NCBI RefSeq assembly: GCF_025354735.1
Contig: NZ_JANXMI010000038.1
Span: 1 to 64,000, forward strand
Length of the DNA stretch: 64,000 bases
Direction of reading: 5' to 3'
Origin: Rugamonas sp.
GTDB lineage: Bacteria; Pseudomonadota; Gammaproteobacteria; Burkholderiales; Burkholderiaceae_D
Shown in pieces: positions 1 through 8,564 of this stretch. The notes beneath the pieces were generated by a model, which was not told the origin of the DNA, did no database searches, and was given only the letters and a program-made list of their open reading frames with translations. Each line of letters begins with the position of its first letter. Within the stretch, counting starts at the first letter, position 1. The position numbers and the translations under genes are program-made.

Positions 1-84
1 ACCGAGACGCTTGAGAAGCTGCCTACCTGCCCTAACAGCCAGATCGATACCCTGCTGCCGTTCACGAACTCTACCCAGCCTTAA
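1..84 (+). pseudogene. IS66-family transposase (TnpC), C-terminal end only
   Basis: Frame 1 reads into the window from the left and stops with TAA at 82-84. The last residues follow the pattern LEKLP..PNSQIDTLLPF, which resembles the IS66 TnpC C-terminus where a conserved 'R/QIDELLP' element precedes the stop. Only 27 codons are visible, so whether the gene is intact outside the window is unknown. It is marked as a fragment rather than a functional gene. Confidence 0.55.
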
Positions 85-118
85 AGCCAATTGCCAGATG
101 GGGCCGCTGGACGCTTAC
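1..118 (+). mobile_element. Right end of an IS66-family insertion sequence (partial)
   Basis: The window opens inside the 3' end of a transposase reading frame and about 34 bp later reaches a terminus ending GGACGCTTAC. Its reverse complement, GTAAGCGTCC, has the GTAA start typical of IS66-family inverted repeats. The element continues beyond the left edge, so its other end and target duplication cannot be seen. DNA to the right is clearly AT-richer than the rest of the window. The family call rests on the transposase C-terminus and this terminus. Confidence 0.6.
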
Positions 119-330
119 GTTATTAGAGCTCACCTTAAAGCATCAATCGAAATTTTCTACAACGAACATCATTGTTTACGCTGAAATTCATGATAGACCA
201 ATCAACCGAGCAACGAGATATACTACGCCGCAATGAAAATCGATATTCATGTTATTTTCATAGGAAATGAAATTTTTATCATGATGTGGCCGAACGCAGA
301 CATGCGTTACCGGCCCGCTGCAAATTTTCT

Positions 331-1191
331 TTATCGCTGAAAGCTAAAATTCATTGGCTTCCACGCACCTACGAACTCGTACGAGGAAAAATACCGTTCG
401 ACCGGTGCCCACGACGGCACCTTTGTGAATTGATAAAAAGTGTGTGCATCAGATCTCTTCCAGGATTCTGCCGACTCACCAAACTGTGCGACCAACAAAA
501 CAGCGCAGGCAGACACCGCATCAAGCGCATGACGCAAATTGGCTCGATCAAAGGCTTGTTCCCGATTGTGCTTTGCAGCGTTGTATGCGTCGTACCATGC
601 GAGCGATTGAGTAGGTTTCTCTAGTAGCCAATCGCGAAAAGGATTTGATTGAGGTATCCAAGGATAGCTTGGAAATGCCACGGAATACTCATCGAGTTTC
701 ATTGTCCCTTTCAACGCAAAATAATCCTTGGTACTGAAATTTTTCCCTTCCATCCCATTCGCCGTGAGCACACCCCTCCACTGCGCCTCAACTTCTGTAC
801 AAGCAAGTATCAGGAGATTACGTATATCATGACCGTATACTCCGAAATTTTCTGGATTCGGATGTACAGTCTGAAAGATGCGCTCTAAATCCCGAGTCAG
901 TACCGCTAGCTGCCCTGTCGCGACAGCGGTTGTGGCGGCATACATTTGATCCAACGGCGTAGGATCAATTTCTCTAAATCCATGTGGATCAATTGGTCGC
1001 GCCATCCGAGGATAGTAGTGACCAGGTGGAATGACCAATTGTTGAAAAGGCGATTCGCCATTAGGCTCAAACCATGCGGTCTCCCTACGAATTGTCTCCC
1101 AAATGGTGTTGATTTGCACGGAATATTGACCCACTTCCCCCCATAATTTGCATGCCAAACTGACCCACGGATAGAACACAATCCTGCTCAT
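331..1191 (-). CDS. Hypothetical protein, possibly HEPN-like, in an AT-rich patch
   Basis: This 286-residue protein was not recognised. The ATG at 1191 was chosen because the frame further upstream runs through the neighbouring istA remnant; the native N-terminus could have been altered by that insertion. The C-terminal half is mostly helical in appearance, with segments such as RNLLILACTEVEAQWR and YNAAKHNREQAF; the second faintly recalls the K/R-x-x-x-R-like helix of HEPN-fold proteins, which is weak evidence. No signal peptide or membrane helix is evident. Base composition is lower in GC than the chromosome-like genes to the right, suggesting acquisition with the flanking IS elements. It lies alone, with no operon partner. 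Confidence 0.55.
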   Translation of the reverse strand: MSRIVFYPWVSLACKLWGEVGQYSVQINTIWETIRRETAWFEPNGESPFQQLVIPPGHYYPRMARPIDPHGFREIDPTPLDQMYAATTAVATGQLAVLTRDLERIFQTVHPNPENFGVYGHDIRNLLILACTEVEAQWRGVLTANGMEGKNFSTKDYFALKGTMKLDEYSVAFPSYPWIPQSNPFRDWLLEKPTQSLAWYDAYNAAKHNREQAFDRANLRHALDAVSACAVLLVAQFGESAESWKRSDAHTFYQFTKVPSWAPVERYFSSYEFVGAWKPMNFSFQR

Positions 1192-1585
1192 GATGATGAG
1201 TAGGGGTTTTGGAGTGATCGACGTGGCATTACTAGGAATTATTCGGCGCTGGCACATTCGTGACCAGGTCCCATTGAGAGAGATCGCCAGACGCTTGGGC
1301 ATCTCTAGAAACACCGTCCGGCGCTATCTGCGCGCGGAAATCACAGAGCCGACTTACCCGGAACGGCAATCTCCGAGCGCCATCGACAAGTACGCCTTCC
1401 AACTTTCGGCGATGCTCAAGACCGAGGCGGCCAAGTCACGCAAGCAGCGCCGCACCTTGAAACAGGTTCACATGGACCTGAAGGAACTGGGTTTCGAAGG
1501 GTCTTACGACCGGGTTGCGGCGTTCGCCAGGGTATGGCGGGCGGGTCAAACTGACAGGGTCAATTCGGCAAGCAAACGAACACTA
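1190..1585 (+). pseudogene. istA: IS21-family transposase IstA, N-terminal remnant
   Basis: The translation carries an HTH typical of IstA (VPLREIARRLGISRNTVRRYLR) followed by the linker region of this family (KYAFQLSAMLKTEAAKSRKQ, then QRRTLKQVHMDLKELGFEGS). After roughly NSASKRT (about position 1582) the family resemblance stops and the frame continues only as the antisense of an acetyltransferase gene. The DDE catalytic core and the IstB helper ATPase are absent, so this is a dead remnant. Its left end abuts the start codon of the orphan gene on the other strand. Confidence 0.75.
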
Positions 1586-1775
1586 CGGCACCACATCCGA
1601 CGGCTTGGCCCATATGGTCCCGCGCCAGCACAAACAGCAGGCCCTGCTCGGCGACCGATGCCAGGTCCAGCGCATGGTGGCTTTCGGGTGGATAGAGCGC
1701 GCTTTGGTAGGCATCGAGCTCGGCGATCAGGGCGATGGCATCGGCTTGCTTGGCTGATTCAAAGGAAATACGCAC
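1560..1775 (-). pseudogene. GNAT-family N-acetyltransferase, truncated by the istA remnant
   Basis: From ATG at 1775 the protein begins MRISFESAKQADAIALI and proceeds through a GNAT N-terminal half (AELDAYQSALYPPESHHALD... then LLFVLARD...GCGAVV), matching small acetyltransferases whose next segment would be the acetyl-CoA-binding R/Q-x-x-G-x-G/A loop. That loop never appears: after GAVV (about position 1586) the frame enters istA DNA and stops at 1560 after 71 codons. It starts 9 bp after the XRE-cupin gene, so the pair was probably a regulator-acetyltransferase operon before the insertion or deletion. Activity is not expected. Confidence 0.7.
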
Positions 1776-1784
1776 GGTGTACCC

Positions 1785-2384
1785 TCAGGTAGTAAGAAAG
1801 CCGGTATTGACAACCACGACGTAGCGCGCCGGCAGCTCGCTGGTGTTCTGAAAAACAATGCGTTGGTTCTCTTGCATCGCTAAACAATCGCCCGCTTGCA
1901 ATCGGTGGTGCTTGCCGTCAAAAATGAATTCCATGCAGCCTTCCAGAATCCACACTTGCTGATGGATGCCGACGTCGCGCGGTCCCGCTTCATAGGTCAC
2001 CGTGGCGCCCGCCGGGAAATCGATCTGGACTATCTGCAGGGGTGAACGGAAATGTGGCGGCGAAATATTGCGCCGCGTGTATCCGGACTCCGGATCGGTC
2101 CATTGCAATTGATCGGCCTGCCGCGCCACCGGGCTGGCGTTAGGCCGCGGCGCCTCGAACAGGGACGCCAGCGTGACGCCCAGGCCGAATGCCAGTTTGT
2201 CCAGCACCACGGCGGTGGGACTGGTTTCGCCGCGTTCGATCAGTGAAATCATCGAACGGCTGACATCGCTCTTTTTTGCCAGCGCATCCAGCGACAGGCC
2301 GCGCTCGGTTCGCAAGGCGCTAATCCGTTCCGCGATCCGACGGTTGATGTCTGGCTGCCGATTGGTGGCTGGATTCTCTTTCAT
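1785..2384 (-). CDS. XRE-family transcriptional regulator with C-terminal cupin domain
   Basis: A 199-residue protein with an N-terminal Cro/C1-type HTH (about residues 14-68: ISALRTERGLSLDALAKKSD, VSRSMISLIERGETSPT) and a C-terminal cupin barrel (about 110-190, including the PAG and HQQVWILEG strands). This two-domain layout is a known one-component sensor type in which the cupin is thought to bind a small ligand; the ligand is not predictable here. The ATG at 2384 is preferred over the in-frame ATG at 2405 because a strong promoter (-10 at 2392-2397) lies between them, which would exclude the upstream start. The truncated acetyltransferase follows 9 bp downstream. Confidence 0.85.
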   Translation of the reverse strand: MKENPATNRQPDINRRIAERISALRTERGLSLDALAKKSDVSRSMISLIERGETSPTAVVLDKLAFGLGVTLASLFEAPRPNASPVARQADQLQWTDPESGYTRRNISPPHFRSPLQIVQIDFPAGATVTYEAGPRDVGIHQQVWILEGCMEFIFDGKHHRLQAGDCLAMQENQRIVFQNTSELPARYVVVVNTGFLTT

Positions 2385-2391
2385 GTTGGAA

Positions 2392-2419
2392 GTATTATCC
2401 AGCATATTGGACTTGTCAA
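2392..2419 (-). promoter_or_regulatory. Sigma-70 promoter of the XRE-cupin gene with embedded operator
   Basis: On the minus strand there is a perfect -35 TTGACA (2414-2419), a 16-bp spacer and a -10 TAATAC (2392-2397). The spacer holds an inverted repeat TCCA-N6-TGGA (2398-2411), placed where a bound regulator would block RNA polymerase, consistent with autoregulation. Only 7 bp separate the -10 from the ATG at 2384, so the transcript should be leaderless or nearly so. Confidence 0.7.
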
Positions 2420-2609
2420 GCGATGTCGGCCAGCACTTGACGGCCGCGTCCCTGCCCGCCTCCATGCCGCCTGCTCCCGCACGCCGATGAATTAATCCCC
2501 GTTTTAGGCTGATAGGTAGTATGGTGACGCCACCAGCTGCCAGCGCTGCGGCACTTCGTCGCGAGCTTTGCCGCAGCAGGGCCGTCAGCGGCACACCTTG
2601 GGCTCAGCA

Positions 2610-3995
2610 ATGCACAGCGACACCGACCTGCCCCAGGCCCCCTCCCCGGAACAGCCCGTCAACGATTTGCACCGGCACGACATCGATGAACTGCGGGCCG
2701 TCATCGTCGAACTGTTGCAGCAGGTGGAATTTTTGCAGCGCAATCAAACCCGCCAGGAATCGCAGCTGTCGCAGTCGCGCGAGGCCAAGCAGAACCTGGT
2801 CCTGGCCGCGTTCGGCGCCCAGGACTTGCAGTCGAGCACCGAGGCCGCCATCGTGCGCCAGACCGAGTTCCTGTCGATGCTGGCCCATGAGTTGCGCGAC
2901 CCCTTGCAGCCGATCGCGCTGGCCAACGAGCTGTTGGGCAAGCTGGCCGTCGGCGGCCCCGAGGTGCTGCGCTACCAGCGCATCATCGGCCGCCAGGTCG
3001 CCCATCTGGCGCGGCTGGTGGACGATTTGTTCGATGCCTCGCGCGTGAGCGGCGGCGCGATCAGCATACAAAAGCCGCCGCTGACGCTGGCGGCCATCAT
3101 CGAGGCCGGCATCAAGACCAGCCGCCCGTTCGTCGACGCGCGCTGCCAGCGCTTCGAGCTCGACTTGCCGGCGCAGCCGGTGCCGCTGTCGGGCGATCCG
3201 GTCCGGCTGGCCCAGGTGTTTTCCAATCTGTTCATCAACGCCTCCAAGTTCTCGCCCGAAAATGAAAGCATCGCCATCAGCGCCGTCGTGCTGACCGGCG
3301 CCGTGTGCGTGGCCGTGCGCGACCATGGCATCGGTGTCGAGGCCGACCAGCAGCCGCTGATTTTCGATTTGTTCACCCAGGGCCGGCGCTCGGCCGACCG
3401 CGCCCAGGGCGGCCTCGGCATCGGCCTGTCGCTGGCGCGCTCCATCGTCGAAATGCACGGCGGCACGATCTCGGTGGCCAGCGCGGGCATCGGTCTCGGC
3501 AGCGAATTCACGGTGCGCTTGCCGCTGGCCTCAACGGCGGCGGCGCCGCCGCCCACAGTGGCCACGGCGTCGCCGCCGACGGCCATCGCACGGCGCGGCC
3601 GCCGGCTGCGCATCTTGCTCGTGGAAGACAATATGGACGCCAATGAAACGCTGTGCCAGTTGTTGGAGCGGGCCCACCACGTCGTCACCCAGCGCTTCGA
3701 CGGCGTGACCGCGCTCGCCAGCGCAGCGGTCCAGCCTTACGACGTGGTCATCTGCGACATCGGCTTGCCGGGCATGGACGGCTACACCCTGGTCGAGAAA
3801 ATCCGCAGCGCAGCGCAGTGGGACATGCCCAGGTTTATCGCCACGTCCGGTTACAGCGAGGCTTATGACCAGCAGCGCGCCACGCGTATCGGCTTCGACC
3901 ATTATTTCGTCAAGCCGCTGGCCATCGACGAGTTGCTGGCGCTGATAGATCGGCTGGAACCGGCCGCCGCTCGGCACACGCATCACAGGCCATAG
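2610..3995 (+). CDS. Hybrid sensor histidine kinase with C-terminal receiver domain
   Basis: This soluble 461-residue protein has a short coiled N-terminus (about residues 25-65), a HisKA dimerisation helix with phospho-acceptor His93 (SMLAHELRDPLQPI), an HATPase domain (N-box FSNLFINASKFSP; G-box GGLGIGLSLARSIVEMHGG) and a receiver domain with acidic pair VEDN and acceptor Asp in VICDIGLPGMDGY. No membrane helix or PAS sensor is seen, so the input signal is unknown. ATG at 2610 (MHSDTD) is preferred over 2568, although neither has a strong ribosome binding site. It stands upstream of a Crp-like regulator and a second hybrid kinase on the same strand, separated by a 176-bp gap. Confidence 0.85.
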   Translation: MHSDTDLPQAPSPEQPVNDLHRHDIDELRAVIVELLQQVEFLQRNQTRQESQLSQSREAKQNLVLAAFGAQDLQSSTEAAIVRQTEFLSMLAHELRDPLQPIALANELLGKLAVGGPEVLRYQRIIGRQVAHLARLVDDLFDASRVSGGAISIQKPPLTLAAIIEAGIKTSRPFVDARCQRFELDLPAQPVPLSGDPVRLAQVFSNLFINASKFSPENESIAISAVVLTGAVCVAVRDHGIGVEADQQPLIFDLFTQGRRSADRAQGGLGIGLSLARSIVEMHGGTISVASAGIGLGSEFTVRLPLASTAAAPPPTVATASPPTAIARRGRRLRILLVEDNMDANETLCQLLERAHHVVTQRFDGVTALASAAVQPYDVVICDIGLPGMDGYTLVEKIRSAAQWDMPRFIATSGYSEAYDQQRATRIGFDHYFVKPLAIDELLALIDRLEPAAARHTHHRP

Positions 3996-4171
3996 CATGC
4001 GCGCCAGGTGACCGGAGCGCGCGGCCGCCGCATTCATGTCGCCCGACAATGTTGCCAGTTCGACCCCGTGCCCCGGTGACACGATGCGGCTGTGGTATGC
4101 TGCGCCACGGTCGTCGTTCACCGTCTCCGATCCCCGCCTAGTTGACGACTGGAACCAAGGACTGTTTTCCC

Positions 4172-4900
4172 ATGCGTCTCAACGACCCCAACCAAAATCA
4201 CTTGCTGGCCGCCCTGCTGGAGACCGAATTCAACCGCCTGTCGCCCCACCTCGAACCCATCATGATGCGCCTCGGCGACGTGCTGTACGAATCGGGCGGC
4301 CAGTTGCAGTATGTTTATTTCCCGACGTCAGCCATCGTTTCGCTGCACTATGTGCTGGAGAACGGTAGTTCGTCGGAGATGGCCGGCGTCGGCAATGAGG
4401 GCGTGTTGGGCGTTTCGCTGTTCATGGGCGGCAACACCACGCCCAGCCGCGCCGTGGTGCAGACCGGCGGCCACGGCTACCGGCTCAAGTCGCACATCCT
4501 GATGGAAGAGTTCAACCGGGCCGGTTCGGTGATGCGCTTGCTGCTGCGCTACACGCAGGCGCTGCTGACGCAGATGGCGCAAACGGCCGTATGCAACCGC
4601 CACCACACCGTCGAACAGCAGCTGTGCCGCTGGCTGCTGCTGACGCTGGACCGCCTGCCCACCAGCGAACTGACGATGACGCAGGAATTGATCGCCAACA
4701 TGCTCGGCGTGCGCCGCGAAGGCGTCACCGTCGCCGCCGGCCGCTTGCAGGATTACGGCTACATCAGCTGCCGGCGCGGCCACATCACCGTGCTCGACCG
4801 CAAAGGCCTGGAGGCGGACGTTTGCGAATGCTATGGCGTGGTCAAGAAGGAATTTGCTCGGCTATTGTCGGACGTCAAACAAAGACCAGGAAAATCATGA
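4172..4900 (+). CDS. Crp/Fnr-family transcriptional regulator
   Basis: This 242-residue protein has an N-terminal cyclic-nucleotide-binding-like barrel (about 15-130, LGDVLYESGGQLQYVYFPTS) and a C-terminal winged HTH (about 175-215, MTQELIANMLGVRREGVTVAAGRL). The barrel lacks the arginine-containing phosphate cassette of true CRP, so cAMP binding is doubtful; Fnr-type Fe-S cysteines are also absent. This divergent type is common next to signalling genes in Burkholderiales. ATG 4172 has an AAGG about 11 bp upstream, whereas the longer frame would need a TTG at 4142. Its stop overlaps the next gene's start (ATGA), so it is probably co-transcribed with the hybrid kinase and receiver-PAS genes. 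Confidence 0.85.
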   Translation: MRLNDPNQNHLLAALLETEFNRLSPHLEPIMMRLGDVLYESGGQLQYVYFPTSAIVSLHYVLENGSSSEMAGVGNEGVLGVSLFMGGNTTPSRAVVQTGGHGYRLKSHILMEEFNRAGSVMRLLLRYTQALLTQMAQTAVCNRHHTVEQQLCRWLLLTLDRLPTSELTMTQELIANMLGVRREGVTVAAGRLQDYGYISCRRGHITVLDRKGLEADVCECYGVVKKEFARLLSDVKQRPGKS

Positions 4901-6621
4901 GAACCGTGCCCCTTTCCGAGCGATCGCTGCTCAAAACCGATGCCTTGCAACAGGCCATCTTCAACAGCGCCAACTTTTCCAGCATCGCCACCGATGCCCA
5001 GGGTGTGATCCAGCTGTTCAACGTCGGCGCCGAGCGCATGCTCGGCTACAGCGCCGCCGAGGTGGTCAACAAGATCACGCCGGCCGGCATCTGGGACGCC
5101 GAGGAAGTGGTGGCGCGGGCGGCCGCGCTGAGCCTGGAACTGGGCACGACCATCCGTCCCGGTTTCGAGGCGCTGGTGTTCAAGGCCTCGCGCGGCATCG
5201 AAGACATCTACGAGCTCACTTATATCCGCAAGGACGGCAGCCGCTTCCCGGCCATCGTCTCGGTCAGTCCGCTGCGCGACGCCGACGACAAGGTCATCGG
5301 CTACTTGTTGATGGGCACCGACAACACCGCCCGCAAGCGGGTGGAAAACGAACAGGCCGCGCTCGACGCCCGCCTGCGCGAGCAGCAGCACGCCCTGCAG
5401 GAAAGCAATGTGGCGCTGGAGGCGGCGCGCGCGGCGGCCGAAAAGGCCAACCGGGCCAAGTCGGAATTCCTGTCGAGCATGAGCCACGAGTTGCGCACGC
5501 CGCTCAACGCCGTGCTCGGCTTCGCGCAGCTGCTGGCGTCGGAAAAGCCGGCGCCCAGCCCGGCGCAGCAGCGCTCGCTGGACCAGATCCTCAAGGGCGG
5601 CTGGTATCTGCTGCAACTGATTAATGAAATCCTCGACCTGGCGATGATCGAATCGGGCCGCATCACCATGTCGCAAGAGGCCATGGGCCTGGCCGACGTG
5701 CTGGCCGACTGCCGCGCCATGATAGGCCCGCAGGCGCAGAAGCGCGGCATCCAGATGCATTTTGCCGGCCTGGAACGGCCGCTCTTCGTCCACGCCGACC
5801 GCACCCGCGTCAAGCAGGTGCTCATCAACCTGCTGTCGAACGCCATCAAGTACAACCGCAGCGGCGGCAGCGTCACCGTCAGCTACGGCCCGGGCCCCGG
5901 CGCCGCCGGCATGGTGCGCATCAGCGTGACCGACACCGGCGCCGGACTGGACCCGGCCCAGCTCGAACAACTGTTCCAGCCCTTCAACCGCCTCGGCCAG
6001 GAAGACGGCGCCGAGGAAGGCACCGGCATCGGCCTGGTCGTCACCCGCCAGCTCGTCGAGTTGATGGGCGGCGCCATCGGCGTCGAAAGCGAAGTCGGCG
6101 TCGGCACCACGTTCTGGGTCGAACTTGAGGAGAGCACCGAACCGGTGCTGGCGCTGCCGGCCTTCGATCCGCCCCACCCTATCGACGGCGCCGCCGTCGT
6201 CGTGCACCGCACCCTGTTGTATGTGGAAGACAATCCGGCCAATCTGAGCCTGGTCGAACAGCTGATCGCGCGCCGTCCCGAGCTCAAGCTGCTGACCGCC
6301 ATCGACGGCTACGCCGGCATCCAGCTGGCGCGCACCTACCAGCCCGACGTGATCTTGATGGACATCAACCTGCCCGGCTTGAGCGGCTTCGGCTGCCTGA
6401 AGATCTTGCAGGACGATCCGACGACGGCGGCCATACCGGTGCTGGCGCTGTCGGCCAACGCCATGCCGCGCGACGTACAAAAAGGCCAGGAAGCGGGCTT
6501 TTTCCGCTACCTCACCAAACCCATCAACGTGGTCGAGTTCATGACCGCGCTCGATCTCGCGCTCGACTTCGCCGCCGTGCGCGGCGGCACGCCCCTCAGC
6601 TCACAGGATAGCGCATCATGA
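4897..6621 (+). CDS. PAS hybrid histidine kinase with receiver domain
   Basis: A 574-residue kinase. A PAS domain (about 15-145, SANFSSIATDAQGVIQLFNV to GYLLMGTDNTARKR) is followed by a coiled linker, a HisKA helix with acceptor His197 (SSMSHELRTPLNAVLGF), an HATPase domain (NLLSNAIKYN; GTGIGLVVTRQLVELMGG) and a receiver (YVEDNPAN; acceptor Asp in VILMDINLPGLSGF; Lys in YLTKPIN). There is no membrane span, so it senses a cytoplasmic cue through PAS. ATG 4897 overlaps the Crp-like gene by 4 bp and has AGGA 8 bp upstream. The last 4 bp overlap the next response-regulator gene, arguing for one translationally coupled operon. Confidence 0.9.
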   Translation: MRTVPLSERSLLKTDALQQAIFNSANFSSIATDAQGVIQLFNVGAERMLGYSAAEVVNKITPAGIWDAEEVVARAAALSLELGTTIRPGFEALVFKASRGIEDIYELTYIRKDGSRFPAIVSVSPLRDADDKVIGYLLMGTDNTARKRVENEQAALDARLREQQHALQESNVALEAARAAAEKANRAKSEFLSSMSHELRTPLNAVLGFAQLLASEKPAPSPAQQRSLDQILKGGWYLLQLINEILDLAMIESGRITMSQEAMGLADVLADCRAMIGPQAQKRGIQMHFAGLERPLFVHADRTRVKQVLINLLSNAIKYNRSGGSVTVSYGPGPGAAGMVRISVTDTGAGLDPAQLEQLFQPFNRLGQEDGAEEGTGIGLVVTRQLVELMGGAIGVESEVGVGTTFWVELEESTEPVLALPAFDPPHPIDGAAVVVHRTLLYVEDNPANLSLVEQLIARRPELKLLTAIDGYAGIQLARTYQPDVILMDINLPGLSGFGCLKILQDDPTTAAIPVLALSANAMPRDVQKGQEAGFFRYLTKPINVVEFMTALDLALDFAAVRGGTPLSSQDSAS

Positions 6622-7460
6622 TACAACCCTCCGAATTGCTCAACGCCTCCATCCTCATCGTCGACGACCAGGAAGCCAATGTCATGCTGCTCGAGCAGAT
6701 GCTGGCCAACGCCGGCTACCGCAACGTCAGCAGCACGATGGACCCGTTCGCCGTCTGCGGCCTGCACCGCGACCACCGCTACGATCTGATCCTGCTCGAC
6801 CTGCAAATGCCGGGCATGGATGGCTTCGCCGTGCTGGAAGCGCTCAAGGAGATCGAACTCGACGGCTACGTGCCGGTGCTCGTCATCACGGCCCAGCCCA
6901 ACCACAAGCTGCGCGCGCTCAAGGCCAGCGCCAAGGACTTCATCGGCAAGCCCTTCGAACTGATCGAAGTCGAGACGCGCATCCGCAACATGCTGGAAGT
7001 GCGGCTGTTGTACCGCCAGCTGGACCGCTACAACCAGCAGCTGGAACAGACCGTGCTGGAACGCACGGCGCAGCTGCGGGCCAGCGAGGCGCGCTTCCAG
7101 CGCTTCGCCGAGCTGTCGAGCGACTGGTATTGGGAACAGGACGCGGACGGCAAGCTGACGCACTGGTCCGGTCCGGTGACCGACATGGTGGGCATAGGCG
7201 GCGACGATCAGGGCGGCGACAACGGCGGCTGGGACGCGGCCGAGCGCGCCCAGCTGGCCGACAACATCGCCGAGCGCAAGCCCTTCCTCGATTACGTCTA
7301 CAGCCGCACCGGCGCCAACGGCAAGGTGCAGCAATTGCAGGTCAGCGGCGAACCGATGTTCGACGAGGCCAGCCGCTTCGCCGGCTACCGCGGCATCGGC
7401 CGCGACGTCACCGCGATGGCGGCGCTGTTCGCCGGTCCGCGGCCGGCGACGGAAAAATAA
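6618..7460 (+). CDS. Response regulator with receiver and PAS domains
   Basis: This 280-residue protein has a receiver domain (about 10-125; acidic pair D16-D17, acceptor D61 in LILLDLQMPGMDGF, Lys in FIGKPFE), a coiled coil (about 130-160, RQLDRYNQQLEQTVLERTAQ) and a PAS domain (about 165-270, FAELSSDWYWEQDADGK to GYRGIGRDVT). Proteins starting this way usually continue into a GGDEF, EAL or kinase output module; here the gene stops after PAS, so it probably acts by protein contact. It overlaps the hybrid kinase gene by 4 bp and ends a three-gene signalling operon. Confidence 0.85.
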   Translation: MIQPSELLNASILIVDDQEANVMLLEQMLANAGYRNVSSTMDPFAVCGLHRDHRYDLILLDLQMPGMDGFAVLEALKEIELDGYVPVLVITAQPNHKLRALKASAKDFIGKPFELIEVETRIRNMLEVRLLYRQLDRYNQQLEQTVLERTAQLRASEARFQRFAELSSDWYWEQDADGKLTHWSGPVTDMVGIGGDDQGGDNGGWDAAERAQLADNIAERKPFLDYVYSRTGANGKVQQLQVSGEPMFDEASRFAGYRGIGRDVTAMAALFAGPRPATEK

Positions 7461-7517
7461 GGCCAGGCTGGTCGCGCCGGGAACACCGCGGCGGAATCGC
7501 GGCGTGCGCCGGGTCGG

Positions 7518-8564
7518 CTAGCCTTGCTGTCCCAGCGCGGCCGCGTCGGCGGCGCGCCGTTCCTGGCGCCGCCGCCAGGCCAGCCGCAGGCCCCGCAGCG
7601 CCGGGCGTTCGACCAGCAGCGTCAGGCTCAACGCCAGCAGCATGGAGCACAGCAGCGCGGCCAGGATCGCGCCATCCGGGCCGACGCCGGCCGCCTCCAG
7701 CCGCCGTATCAGGGCCCAGCCGATGTTTTCATGAACCAGGTACAGCGTGTACGACATGGTCCCCAGGCCGACCAGCAGCGGCTGGCCCAGCCAGGCCAGG
7801 CGGCCGCTGGCGGCGCCGTACAGCAGCAGCGACAGGCCGGCCAGCAGCAGCGCCAGCGGCCAGCCCTCGGCCACCGCCAGCAGCGCCGCCGCCAGCGCGA
7901 TCAGCGCCATGTCGGCGCGCGGCGTGGCGCTGCCGCGCGCCAGCCGGTACACCATGATGCCGGCCGCGAACCACGGTATGTATTGCAGGATCAGCAGATG
8001 GTAGGCCAGCCACGGCAAATCCACATGGCCCCACCGGGCCGCGCCGAAATAGACCAGCCGCAGCGCGAACAGCGCCAGCAACAGCAGCGGCACCCGGGCC
8101 AGCAGGCCGAGCCGGAACAGCAGCAGCGCCCCGGCGTAGAACAGCAACTCCACTTCCAGCGTCCAGTAGACGCCGTCGACCGCCGCCACATGCATCAAGC
8201 CCTGCAACATCGTCAGGTTCAGCAGCGCGGTCAGCGGCCCCACTTCCTTGCCCGGCAAGCCCAGCACGGCGACCACGGCCCAGGTCAGCGCCACCGCGCC
8301 CCAGTAGGCCGGGTACAGGCGGCTGAAACGCGAGACGATGAAGTCCATGGGCCGCACCGTCTTCTCCAGCGTCATGAAGATGACGAAGCCGCTGATCATG
8401 AAGAACAGGTTGACGCCCAGATAGCCCCACGGCAGCGTGGCCGACGGCGGCGCGCTGTGGCCGAACAGCTCGCCGTACCGCGTGGTGTAATGGAACAGCA
8501 CCACCATCATGGCGGCTAGGCCGCGCAGGCTGTCGAGCGCCGTCAGGCGCCCCGCCGCGCTCAT
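7518..8564 (-). CDS. Acyltransferase 3 (OafA/NodX type), membrane O-acetyltransferase
   Basis: This 348-residue integral membrane protein has the acyltransferase-3 fold: N-terminal motif TALDSLRGLAAMMVVLFHY, a following LFFMISGFVIFMTLEK helix, RFSRLYPAYW, and about ten hydrophobic helices to a basic C-terminus. Family members move acetyl or other acyl groups onto sugars of surface polysaccharides; the conserved early His is present in VVLFHY. It is the last gene of the long minus-strand EPS operon and starts 4 bp inside the flippase stop, so it likely O-acylates the polymer or its lipid-linked repeat. The stop codon lies at 7518. Confidence 0.85.
   Translation of the reverse strand: MSAAGRLTALDSLRGLAAMMVVLFHYTTRYGELFGHSAPPSATLPWGYLGVNLFFMISGFVIFMTLEKTVRPMDFIVSRFSRLYPAYWGAVALTWAVVAVLGLPGKEVGPLTALLNLTMLQGLMHVAAVDGVYWTLEVELLFYAGALLLFRLGLLARVPLLLLALFALRLVYFGAARWGHVDLPWLAYHLLILQYIPWFAAGIMVYRLARGSATPRADMALIALAAALLAVAEGWPLALLLAGLSLLLYGAASGRLAWLGQPLLVGLGTMSYTLYLVHENIGWALIRRLEAAGVGPDGAILAALLCSMLLALSLTLLVERPALRGLRLAWRRRQERRAADAAALGQQG

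Noticed and set aside
4050-4102. Sigma-70 promoter for the Crp-like gene around TATGCT
   Set aside because: The -10-like hexamer has no -35 at a correct spacing.
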